Assembly (NCBI RefSeq): GCF_048544455.1
Contig: NC_133532.1
Span: forward strand, 13,828,948-13,892,947
From: Silene latifolia
Taxonomy: Eukaryota; Streptophyta; Magnoliopsida; Caryophyllales; Caryophyllaceae
Length of the DNA stretch: 64,000 nt
Direction: 5' to 3'
Of the stretch, positions 37,236 to 50,598 are shown one piece after another; position 1 is the first letter of the stretch; every line of letters begins with the position of its first letter. Made by a program: the position numbers and the translations under genes. Under the pieces are notes generated by a model. That model saw nothing but the letters and a program-made list of their open reading frames with translations. It was not told where the DNA came from and did no database searches.

Positions 37236-39354
37236 AGTCAACGAATTTTAGTGGGTCGTACTACGTTAACTCAATGACGTTTTTTTGTGTCCAGGCAAAT
37301 ATAATGGGGAAGTATTTGGTGTCTAAAGGGCTGTCTAAGGGGGCAAAGGTCAGCGGGTTCAAGATTGTCAACATTGAGTTCAGCTGGCAAGGTCAAGGGT
37401 ATTCGAGAAATGACTGTGGTGTTTTCATGATGCTACATATGATGTTCTACCGCGGAAGCCCTTTTCAATGTGACCTCGGGAAAGAGGATGCTATGAGTTT
37501 GTACCGTGTCGAGATTGCCGCAACACTCGTCCTCTCGTGACATTAACGATGATCGAGAAGATATCCTGACCAGGGTTGGTTTTTTCAAAACGACTGCTGG
37601 ACATCCGTTGACAAGAAAGTTGAATGCTGTTAAGAGGAAAACAGATGATGACATAGGGCCGGAGTCCACAAAACGTGCTCGCAGAATCGAATTTGAAAAG
37701 CCCATTCTCGGGAGGTGACGCCGGTTGCCATGCGCATTCCATCCGGTCAAGCGCTATCACCGTCAAGAGCCATCCCCGTGGAAAGGGGGACGGGTTGGGT
37801 CGCTCTCTCGACCGTGGTAGGGTGGTGGTCTCAACACAAATGTGGTGTCGAAGCTGCTCCGGGGCAATCAGGCGTTAATCAAGGATATTAAAAACAGGAG
37901 GAAGCATGTAGCCGACTATTGCTTGTTAGATGACCACACTTATGATGAACGGTCTGTCACGCTGGCTTAATTAACGCCTTCTTTATTCAAGGATACTCAG
38001 ATTATTTTTGACATTTATTTTACTTTAATTAACGACATCTTTAATATTACGGAGTGCAGTGAACAGCTGGTCTGGTACACCCGTCACGCAACGCTTCGGA
38101 GAAAAGACATTATGTCCTTGATGCCTGAAAACCTTATGTCGTTAAATGTGATCGAGTGCTGGTCGATTTTGATGAACCATTTGGAGAAGGAGGAATATGG
38201 CGACCAAATGAGGATGTCATTCTTTGGTATACGTCACATGGTAATTCCATTTATCATTGCATAATATTTATGTCCACTTGTATTACACCTTTGTTGCTTA
38301 GAATGTCACTTTTCTTAGTTACAGCGTTTTAATGTGAATGTTTCACTTTAGTTCTTTTAATCCACAAAAGTGTCATTCTAACCGTGTGAAGTGTAATTTT
38401 AAGGGACAATAGTGTAATTTTGGGTGACAATGTAAACACAGTAATCATGTTCACTATTGCCTTTTCAAGGATTTACTGTTGCGTATGCTCGGGACGTTTG
38501 AGCAACCAGGCACACAATCGACAAAGAACTATGACGACTGCACCAGACCGGGACACCTTCATCGTCGACAGCGACCGCACCGTTAACTTGAAAACAGACT
38601 TGCTATTTGTCCCGTTCTGCATTAACGACCATTTTGCATGCGTTTGTATCAATCACAAATCAAATACAGTCGACTTGCTGGACGGGCAAAGGCATTCTGA
38701 CTTGAAGAAGTCGCAGTTTGGCAAAGCAGCGCGTTTAATTGTAAGTTATTTTCGATCGCTTTCTTCCGAATGCTATCTTTTTTGTTCAATCAGTTTTTAT
38801 AGGGTAATTATGTACATTTGCTAGTCTAGCAGATGAGTGATTATTTAGAATCACGGGATAAGGAAAAGAAGAACACTAGGGCACGGAAAATTCCTAATTA
38901 TGTGTGCGCGCGATACCTTTCAGCGGGATGTCACCAACTCTCAACCAACCGTAGTCGGGTCTGTTTCACCATGATGGCGATGCTCTTATACGAGGGTCTT
39001 CCTTTTCAACATGAAGATCTCGAGAAGAAGAAATCACGGCACTATTTGGTGATCCAGTTGGTAGCTACCCTCGTTCGCGCAGACATGAACATTTTGCGCG
39101 AAGGTGTGCTCGAGAAGGTCAAAGCTTTTGTTAGCACGAAGGACAAACCGTGGAAGGTATTACAATGAAGCGTAGACAGCCGTCCCAATGTGAAAAAATA
39201 ACAACCTTAATTTAGTAGTTCTGTTTTTGTTGGAATATTCCCTTGGCTATGTAAACACTTATTTCATATTTTGTATTATTTGCATAAATTGTTAGCAAAC
39301 TTAATGTAGACAGTTATTTTTTGTGTAAATAATCTTACGACATTCTATAAAAGA

Positions 39355-39505
39355 ATGCCTTTTCCTCTCAAGCAAGACGCAGCCCACAAATGTCTTTCAA
39401 TGTATCTACTTCAACAATATAGAGTAATATGTTAGCTAAATCATCGAGAAGAAAGTGTGACCGTAATACACAAAATTGTAATTGTAACCTTGAAGTGTAA
39501 TTCTA
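39355..39505 (-). repeat. Duplicated piece of the SWIM exon and adjoining intron in element 2
   Basis: The sequence from TTTCCTCTCAAGCAAGACGC resembles 40763-40905 (TTTCCTCTCAAGCATTCTCA) through GAGTAATATGTTAGCTAAATCA into the satellite. It is a truncated duplicate of the end of the SWIM region lying between the two convergent genes. Confidence 0.7.
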
Positions 39506-39990
39506 ACAGCCATATCAAGTGATGATTTACCTTACATTACATAAAATATAAATGTAATTTTAAAAGACAAAAGTGTCATTTTAGTAGTTTTATTTATGAA
39601 AAGATAGTAATGTTGTTTTACCTATCTGAAAGATGTTGCAAAGTAATAATCGTGTACTTTGAAGAACATAATTTGTCATGATAGTCAAGCGTTACATATT
39701 TTAACTTAAAAAAAGTGTTACTGTAAATAACAAATTATTTAGTTAGAATTACATTTTTTAACTTAAAATTACATACTTTGAAGAACATATTTAAACTTAC
39801 AAAAGTGTAGTTTTAGTAGAGAAAATTGTAATTCTAACCGAATAAAGTGTGATTTTAACTAACAAATTGTCTAATTGCAGCAGAGAAAAGTGTCATTCTA
39901 AGGCAAAAAGTGTTATGTAAATAACAAAAGTGTAACTTTAAAATAGAAAAATGTAATTCTAACTAAATAACTTCATCAAAATACATTGTA
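39430..39990 (-). repeat. Satellites between the convergent genes of element 2
   Basis: Units are in the AAAAGTGTAATTTTAAC orientation, i.e. TTACACTT on the minus strand. One stretch (39790-39965) is almost the reverse complement of 35090-35270. Confidence 0.8.
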
Positions 39991-40849
39991 ATACCAACGG
40001 CGACAGTTGTCTTCTGGCGATTTGATGTCTAAACACAATACGAAACATCATGTTGTACCTCGTATTTTGTGTAGACATCCCAAAAAATTGCACTACTTAT
40101 TACGTCTTAAATTGATTATTCTAAGATGCCTGCTTCTTCATCTTCTTCGTCTTCTTCTCCTTCTTCTTCGTCTTCGTCTTCTCCATCTTCTTCTTCTTCC
40201 GACGAGGTTTCTGACGATTGCGAGTCCGGCGGGTGCTCGCGAATGGGTTAGGGCAGTTCCTTTTGTCATGGTTAGCTAATCGCTTGCAGTTTTTACACAT
40301 ACGTTTTGGCTTCCTTGCCAAAGCAATCGCTTTTTCCTTCTTCGACAACATTCTCTTTCCGCTCCCTTTGTTCTTGGATTTCTTGGGCGGCAAAATGGTT
40401 ATCTCCTCGCAGAGGAGAACATCCAAGAATTTTCTCCAACCGTTGACGTTTATTCAATGGTGATCCTAATGGTGAGAGTTTCTCCTTAAACTGTCTAATT
40501 AGACACGAGAAGTTCTCGACATCATTCTTCAATTTGCCCATGAGCAACCCAACTGTCTGATGAATCTCCGACCACATTATCGACATCGCAACTGTTTTCC
40601 ATCTATTATATCAATGTCCTCGTTGCTTCACCATTACTATCGAACATTTTAGACAACCTTGCATCTTTACACCATCTTTTAACAATACATTGTTCTGGAA
40701 TAATCTTCACTCCGTTTGATGAGTAAATCCATATGACATGCCGACAAATGATGCCTTTCCTCTCAAGCATTCTCAGCCTACAAGTGGCTTTCGGTGTATC
40801 TAGTTCAACATTATAAAGTAATATGTTAGTTAAATCAGTCAGACGAAAG

Positions 40850-41120
40850 TGTGACTGTAGTAAAACACAAAAGTAGCATTTTAATCAATAAAATTGTGAT
40901 TCTAACGGATAAAAGTATAACTTTAATCAATTTGTAATTTTAACTACCCAAAGTGTAATACTAATCAATAAAAGTGTTATTCTAACTGATTAAAGTATAA
41001 CTGTAGCAACCCAACGTATTATTTTAACAACCCAACGTATAATTCTAACAACCCTAGGTGTAAATCTAATCAACAAAAGTATAATTTTAACGGATAAAAG
41101 TATAATTTTAGTAAACAAAT
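40850..41120 (-). repeat. Satellites in the intron before the SWIM exon of element 2 transposase
   Basis: Units such as AAAAGTATAATTTTAACGG and CAACCCAACGTATAATTC follow one another; a different sub-variant from the other arrays. Confidence 0.75.
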
Positions 41121-42379
41121 GCTGTAATGATACCTGGGCAAAGTATGTGACCTCATAATTTCTCTCCCGCTTGCATCTCTTACAAAGTGGTCACTTCTAA
41201 AGAGCCACACTCGTGAATCCTCTACTTTTACAAGTACCAATTGACCACTTGGCCTCTTCTTTAAATTCCTCGAATACTTTATGACCGTACACTTCCGCCC
41301 GTGCACTTCAATAGCTAGATGCGTTGATATTTCAGGGAAACCGTGTCTCATTACGGTTGTCAACTGCTTTCGTGTGTGTGTCTTTGCTGGTCCATCGCGC
41401 TGTCAAAACGCATCGTAAACTCAACTAATGTTCCTGACTTACTCTCAAATCTCTTAAAAAAACTATTTTCGCTCTCTGATCTTTGGGTTGTCCTCATAAC
41501 ACCTCCCATATCTAGGTCCCTACAATGAGCCATAACCCACTGCCTCCTTTTAGCGAACATTTCTTGGAACCAGTCAATGTTATTAACATTGTGTTCCCTG
41601 CCAATTTCTTCCCATTTTGCATCGAACTCTGCCGGTTCAATGTCTTCATCCCAGATTATGGCATTCAATTTCTTTAGAAACACTGAATAATCATCTCTCG
41701 CCATTCCATACTTGCTTGGAACCTTGTTCATGATATGCCACATACAATAGCGGTGGCGCGCTGTCTTGAACACCAATGGCACCGCTTTAAGAATACCAAA
41801 GATCCCGATCGGTGATAATGTACTTAGGCTCTTTGCCACCCATCGCACCCAGGAAACGGGTGAACACCCATTTAAACGAGTCCCCGCATCTTCATGAGCA
41901 ACAAGCGCTCCACGTAAAGTGACCGACCGTTTATGATTATCAACCCCGTGAAAGGTGTGAATGACATGTCATACTTATTGGTGGAATACGTCGGATCGAA
42001 TGACACCGCATCCCCAAAACCGAGTAGTTCCTTCTAGCGATCCCGTCCGCCCATATAGCTTTACTAAGGCTACCGTCAGAATCAACATCATAGTCAAAGA
42101 AGAACCCTGGTCTAGTAACAACCAATTCCTTAAAGTGGTCCACGAACATCTGACCGTCCCGTTCATGAATGTAGCATTTTACATCCCTGTGAAAGTTCTT
42201 AAAAGAATTCAAACTAGCACCGATGTTTTCAAACCCATTAACATGTTCCTTCGTAATTTTGTACGTCTTCGTAGCTCCTATCTTCACTGTTGATTAATGA
42301 CAATCTTTTAGATTTACTGATTTCATTCATCAAAAACATAATTAAAAAAAGATACAAATATATCAGTTCAAAAAAAGAA

Positions 42380-42790
42380 AATTGTTGTTTTAACAATAGA
42401 AAATGTAATTGTAGACGCAAAAAGTGTAATTTTAGATGACAAAAGTGTAATTCTAACAAAATAAAGTGTAATTTTAATCAAGAAAAGTGTAATTCCAATC
42501 AACTCAGCCTTGAATTATAAAGGATTATCATTTTGTGATAGTCTGTTATGTTGCATGACAACTTTTGAAACTCTCTATCTCTTGCTGATAGAGAAAACAG
42601 ATACAAATGTATAAGTTCAAAAAAAAAAAGTGTTCTTTTAACAAGAAAAAATGTAATTGTAGACGCAAGATGTGTCATTTTAGTTGACAAAAGTGTAATT
42701 CTAACAAATTACTGTGAAATTATAACATAAACAAGTGTAATTTCAATCAAGACAAGTGTAATTTTAATTAACTCACCCTTGAATTATAAA
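42380..42790 (-). repeat. Satellites in the intron between FAR1 and core exons of element 2
   Basis: AAAGTGTAATTTTAGATGAC-like units. A block of about 300 bp ending AAAGGATTATCATTTTGTGA is present twice (42330-42560 and 42605-42830), a tandem duplication that includes the splice-border region. Confidence 0.8.
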
Positions 42791-43319
42791 GGATTATCAT
42801 TTTGTGATAGTCTGTTATGTTGCATGCCAACTTTTGGAACTCTCTATCTCTCGGGTCGATACGAGTTCATGGTTGTGCCCACTGTGGAATCTGTCAATTC
42901 GTAATTCCCCCTTCATCAAGAAACGACTTAATCCTCGCTTTGCAACCAACACGCCCGACTTTGTGTCTCCTACCCGAGTCCCGGCCGCCACTACACTCCA
43001 ATTGTCCCTTCTGTTTGAACCCCTCCCGGTTGCAAACCAACAGTTTAGATTTGATCTCGCCTCCACGCCATCTCTTAGTTGTGTACTTACGCACATCAAA
43101 ACCACAAGCAACAAAGATAAATTCTATAAAATGTCACTCGCTTCCTCTATTTCCAGGAATTTCGACCAACATACGGGGTGAACTTAGCTTCAACATCTTT
43201 GCAAAATTCTTCTTCGTTCGGCTTTTGTTTTCCATTGTGCTCAATATTATCTGACAATAGCGTAATAATTATCAATTGTTTTCATAACAACTTAAAGTAA
43301 CCCATAAATTTGTTCAAAT

Positions 43320-44130
43320 TATATATTTCTTAAAATTAGACTTTTCGTAGTTATAATTACACTTTTGCCTGTTAGAATTATACTTTCTACTATTACAATT
43401 ATAGTTTATAAAGTTGCACTTTTTTTTATACAATCAACCCTTTGGTTGTTAAAATTACACTTTTCTTTCTTACAATTATACTTGTTTCTATTAGAATTAC
43501 ATTTTGAAAACTGTCAGAAATTGTCTTTTGCAATCACACTTTTGCCTGTTAAAATTACAGTCCAATCTGTTAGAATTATACTTTTTATTATTACAATTAT
43601 AGTTTATAAAGTTAAACTTTTTCTTACAATCAACCCTTTGGTTTTTAAAATTACACTTTTCTTTCTTACAATTATACTTGTTTCTATTAGAATTACATTT
43701 TGAAAACTTACAGAAATTGTCTTTTGCAATCACACTTTTGCCTGTTAAAATTACAGTCCAATCTGTTAGAATTATACTTTTTATTATTACAATTATAGTT
43801 TATAAAGTTGCAGCTTTTCTGTTACAATCAACCCTTTGGTTGTTATAATTACACTTTTGTATGTTACAATTATACTTGTAATTATTACAATTACAGTTTG
43901 AACACTGACATATTTCGTCTCTTACAATAACACTTTTACCTGTTAAAATTATACTTTTATCACATATAATTACAGTTTTATAAGTTATACTTACGATATT
44001 GACAATTTTAATTTAAGATACAAATATTACACTTTTGAAATTCAATTCTACCATACTAATTACAATAATACTTTGGTGGCTTACATTCACACCTTTTGCA
44101 GTTAAGATTACAATTTCATCGAATTCACTG
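43320..44130 (+). repeat. Satellites at the right side of element 2
   Basis: Units of GTTAAAATTACACTTTT and TTACAATTATACTTGTTTC; a unit of about 190 bp (from TTGCCTGTTAAAATTACAG) is repeated at 43360, 43543 and 43740. Confidence 0.85.
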
Positions 44131-44847
44131 TTATAAATTTCAAGCCTGACACTATGATGTTGAACTTATTATTCACAGAGTTTAACTTCCATCATGGAGA
44201 AGTTTAACAGATTTTACATAATAAAAAACAAGCTTCAAAAACACTTCCTCGTCATATTTAAAGAACTGTTAATATCTAACCTAATGTTTTCATAACAATA
44301 TTAGATATTAAGGACTCAAAACAATATTATATATAAACTAACATGAAGAAAATAAAAAAAAAAACAATCCAATCATTACCATGGCCAAATGGAACCATTT
44401 GCAAATCCGTCATTTTTTACGTTGGACGTTGGTCTTGTTGTTTGTCTCTCAGCTTCGAGGATAATAATGGAAGATGCTCAAGGATAATAATGGAAGATGA
44501 TCAAGGAAGCTGATAAAGGAAGATGGGAAATGAAGAAAGTAGGATTCGCTCTCAATTTTCGCTGATCGATGAGTATTTTTTTTTTCAAATTGTGTTTTGG
44601 TGGAGTATGTCTAAGAAATGTGTTGAGGAAGGTTGTTGAGTGATTATGCATGTGTTTGTGTGTGCACAGTGGGTAATAGCAAGTTGTACCGACATTGACC
44701 CTTCTCTTTCCCGCTCACCCTATTTCCTTTTTTTTTTTCACGCCTATAATGGGCTTAAACTAGGCAAATCTCCACTCTCCATTCTTCTAATCCAAGAGCC
44801 CTAATAAAGACTTAGGGACTCAAAAGATATTAAGGACTTAGAAGAAC

Positions 44848-44854
<7 letters not shown>

Positions 44855-44898
<44 letters not shown>
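44855..44898. repeat. (TA)n microsatellite between elements 2 and 3
   Basis: About 22 TA units separate the right TIR of element 2 from the left TIR of element 3. Confidence 0.95.
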
Positions 44899-46768
<1,870 letters not shown>

Positions 46769-46779
46769 TTTTGGTACAT

Positions 46780-46795
46780 AGTTGGAACTCATATA
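46780..46795 (+). repeat. 16-bp direct repeat flanking the transposon cluster, right copy
   Basis: AGTTGGAACTCATATA, identical to 15215-15230; here it lies after the TA tract, about 12 bp from its end. Confidence 0.85.
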
Positions 46796-47004
46796 GTAAA
46801 ACGTCTTTTATTAGTACAAAAACTTCCACAAACATATTTTTCCGTATTAATATAGCAGAGAGAATAAAACTAGTATGCAGTCGTCTAAAAAAAAGGAAAG
46901 AACATAACATAATACTCCGTAGTAGAGATCAGTGTATACAACATAATACATTAATATTCCGTAGTAGAGAAACATATATAAATCAGTGTGTAGAATACAT
47001 ATTC

Positions 47005-47928
<924 letters not shown>

Positions 47929-48168
47929 CTATATGTATTTTAAATAATTTGTTAATGAAGATTGATGGTGATCAATTTGATGTCATTGCTTCCGTAATCT
48001 AACTCTAAAAAGCCCGTAGTACGATGCAAGCACTGACCTTTGTTTGGACCATGGTAATTGATTCATTCATAGATATCATTACACGTGTAGTCTTGTAGAT
48101 TAATTACTTTACATTATACAATCCTAATCAATGACAAAAGCAAACTTAATTTTATCCAATTATCCATC

Positions 48169-48355
48169 CAATTAGTCTTACTGAAGACGGGTCGGAGCAA
48201 GTGACGGGTAATGTCACTCACAAAACGGATAGGGGGACAAGGTGGGGGCACCCCCATGTGCTTCCCTCTCTCCTCTATTTGGGTCATTTGTAAGAGAAAA
48301 TGGTATCCGTCACTCCAAAGTGACGGATACGTGTCGTCTTCAATGAGATTTTGTG
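48169..48355. mobile_element. 187-bp MULE-type MITE, copy B
   Basis: Flanked by a perfect 9-bp duplication TTATCCATC (48160-48168 and 48356-48364). Begins CAATTAGTCTTACTGAAGACGG and ends TCTTCAATGAGATTTTGTG. The middle GGGGCACCCCCATGTGCTTCC matches copy A, while the flanking hairpin reads ATCCGTCACTCCAAAGTGACGGAT, given here by its halves ATCCGTCAC and GTGACGGAT. Confidence 0.85.
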
Positions 48356-48364
48356 TTATCCATC

Positions 48365-49441
48365 TGTTACATTTTTTAGTGTTCATTTATATCGTGGGTG
48401 TACAACAGAAGGGAGTTTAACTATATTTCAGACGAGTCAAGATCCACTTAATAGACTATCTCTTGATGTGTAGTGTTATTTCATCCATCCCACTTATTTA
48501 TTGTCTTATTTTATGTTAGGTGTCTCAGTCAATTGTTATCTAATTAATTTTAGAATAGTATTTGATGAGCAATTTTATCCTTCACACTTAATTTGGTTAA
48601 CGTGTCATCTTATAATTGGCATCATCCTCTTTCTTTGTTCTTTGTGTTAAAACCAAAGGACAACAATTAACCGAAACCGTAACCTAAAGTACAAATTCAA
48701 TGTAATTAGATTTCTCCTCCTCCCTCTAACTACTCTCCATATTTTTCTATACTCCTTCAATATGCAATTACTCAAATTATTTTCTTCCTCAATATCGTTT
48801 TTAAAACTATTTTAATTATCCATCTCTAAACAAAATAAAAAATTTAATCAATAATTACAATTTGTGGTGGACAAAGCTTCTATGATGGAAGATACATCAA
48901 ATTTACACGACGCTAGAACTTTATGCGGGAGCTTATCAAATTTATATTTGTTGCAGCTTAGCTTGTTCTTTTGAATTAATAGAAAATCATTTTAAGTTTT
49001 TGGGTGCTCATAATTTCTGGTATTTTGACTTTTGATTTCAAAACTATTTTGCATGTAGTTTTTTTTTTACCCGTATTTAATTGTTGTTTTATCAGTTTTG
49101 AAGTATTTTATGTAATTCGTTGCCATTTTTTCGATTTCAATAAGTTTTCTCTCTAATTTTTTGTCTAATTTTTCCATTTTAAAAAATTTTGATACTCGTT
49201 TGTAATTATATATTGAGTTTTATTTCAATCACTATATATATTTAAATGTTTACTTTTTTACTTAAAAAAATGATCATAACCATTTTCGGTTCTTCAAATC
49301 GTTTTTTATTATTATGCAATCATATCAATTATTAAATTTGTAATTATTTGGATTTGAATTTGAATTTGTATATTTATTATGTATAACAGTATAAATCATT
49401 ACGATGCATTTGTATTTTGGGATTCATAAATTTTGGAATGA
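48365..49441. other. AT-rich intergenic region upstream of the GST gene
   Basis: Part of an old Stowaway-like sequence (TCCATCCCACTTATTTATTG, about 48482) is seen. Otherwise the stretch is AT-rich without a recognisable gene. Confidence 0.4.
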
Positions 49442-49450
49442 ACAAATGCA

Positions 49451-49896
49451 GAATCCATTTTTGAAATAATGGTCAAAAATAAAATATTTGTCGTTTTGGG
49501 TCGGTTTTGAAAATATTTGTCAAAATGGTGTCCACGTAGGCTCGGGATTTCTGGACCTAAAACACGCCACTACCAATGGCGTGTTTATAATGAGTAGGGA
49601 AAGAAACTTCATTTTGGGAATGGCGGGTTTCGGAAGGTAAACACGCCATCCCCTATGGCGTGTCTTATTTATTATTATTTTTTTTTTTTTAAAAGTTCAG
49701 TCAGTTGAGGAAAAAAATTGTTGTAAAGACACGCCACTACTAATGGCGTGTTTCCTTCAGAAAACACGCCACTAGTAGTGGCGTGTTCAGGTTTAGAAAT
49801 CCCGAGCCTACGTGGACACCATTTTGACAAATATTTTCAAAACCGACCCAAAACGACAAATATTTTATTTTTGACCATTATTTCAAAAATAGACTC
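49451..49896. mobile_element. 446-bp TIR-MULE with 9-bp target duplication
   Basis: A perfect 9-bp duplication ACAAATGCA (49442-49450 and 49897-49905) flanks inverted repeats of about 130 bp that begin GAATCCATTTTTGAAATAATGG and GAGTCTATTTTTGAAATAATGG. The arms stay nearly identical through GGTGTCCACGTAGGCTCGGG. The inside carries four hairpins of the form ACACGCCA-N7-TGGCGTGT at 49562-49584, 49641-49663, 49729-49751 and 49764-49786. There is no coding region. Confidence 0.9.
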
Positions 49897-49905
49897 ACAA
49901 ATGCA

Positions 49906-50598
49906 CAACGAACAACGAATTAAAACAATGTTGGATAATTAAATGACATATAAAACGTGGGCCTTAAAATCAGGAAAAAAAGAGTAAATTTTGACTTGTT
50001 AACTTTTAACCACATAGCGCCACATAGGCTCTGTGGTTGTTCATTTAATAAAGTAGATATCATTGTAAATTTGTAACGCTCTGAAAATTTTCTTCCTATG
50101 GTCGATTAAAAAAAAACAACTAAAATTTGGTTGGCCACTTCGAGCATTAGTTGAGGTTTAAAAATGGACCAGTTGCAAATCATAATTGCATTTAACCTCT
50201 CGAAGACCAATTTTTACTCCACTAAATCAACTAAAAACCCATCCCATCTACCGCGATAATCCACCCACAAAAAAAAAAAAAGTACGTGTTTAACCTAATA
50301 TAAGGATCAATTTTAGTAAAAATATCATAGAACCAGGTCATGAGTATAGCACACAAACATTTCTTCAACTCCGGATATCACACAAACGTTCGAGGACCAT
50401 TAAATCCATGAAAATTCTCAGGTACAAACTACTCCAGTAACTCTACCAACCATATAATAAAATCAAACACCTAGACAGTCATCGATAAAAACGGACCACC
50501 CAGATTCTAAAACTCAGCCACCCCAAACACAAGCAAATATTTTCGAAGGTATAGACTGTTGGGTGTCCGCCATTGCTAGCTCAACTATGCCGATCATC
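49906..50598. other. Intergenic spacer, including the p23 3' flank
   Basis: No gene or bounded repeat is seen. The right-hand part is likely the 3' UTR of the p23 gene. Confidence 0.4.

Larger units (their letters stand above)
31273..39168 (+). pseudogene. Double-ULP1 protease gene of element 2
   Basis: Coding blocks: 31273-32379 (start MSGGNEGKSGKSKKAKVPVK; RIGFGGILELKLKTYPVG; KHDVYDCFMLPLG; LLGCIPFLMITYFQRFDFRG), 32894 to about 35050 (acidic linker, split by a hAT-type insertion), about 35450-35760 (SLDCGAPNPDLCF, matching MDCGEPMPEQGF of element 1), 35895-36066, 36351-36479, 36557-36703, 37295 to about 37980, 38060-38240, about 38470-38740 and 38833-39168. ULP1 domain A has DGDHYSCVCINF (His), DYLDNRKYD (Asp), WQGQGYS (Gln) and RNDCGVFMM (Cys): a complete active-site set. 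Domain B has NDHFACVCIN and VDLLDGQ but NRSRVCFTMM in place of the Cys motif, so the nucleophile is missing as in element 1. The start is the first ATG after an acceptor (TTAACAG|ATG). Frame breaks occur near 31840, 31910 and in the linker. Its role may be deSUMOylation of transposase or host chromatin factors; this is speculation. Confidence 0.8.
40121..43250 (-). pseudogene. FAR1-type Mutator transposase gene of element 2
   Basis: Read on the minus strand. FAR1 domain (about 43250-42815): GFDVRKYTTKRWRGGEIKSK, LLVCNREGF, GHNHELVS. Transposase core (about 42290-41150): KIGATKTYKITKEHVNGFEN, RHRYCMWHIMNKVPSKYG, RTTQRSESENSFFKRFESK. SWIM region (about 40800-40640): ATCRLRMLERKGIICRHV; the second Cys of CxC is Arg here. 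Tail (40586-40121): zinc knuckle CKNCKRLANHDKRNC and a Lys/Glu-rich end. The acceptor before the core (ATCAACAG|TGAAG) is intact, unlike in element 1. The first catalytic Asp block is disrupted by a frame change near 42000, and the FAR1 block has several. Order and spacing equal those of element 1, confirming a shared ancestral gene. It is non-functional as read. Confidence 0.83.
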
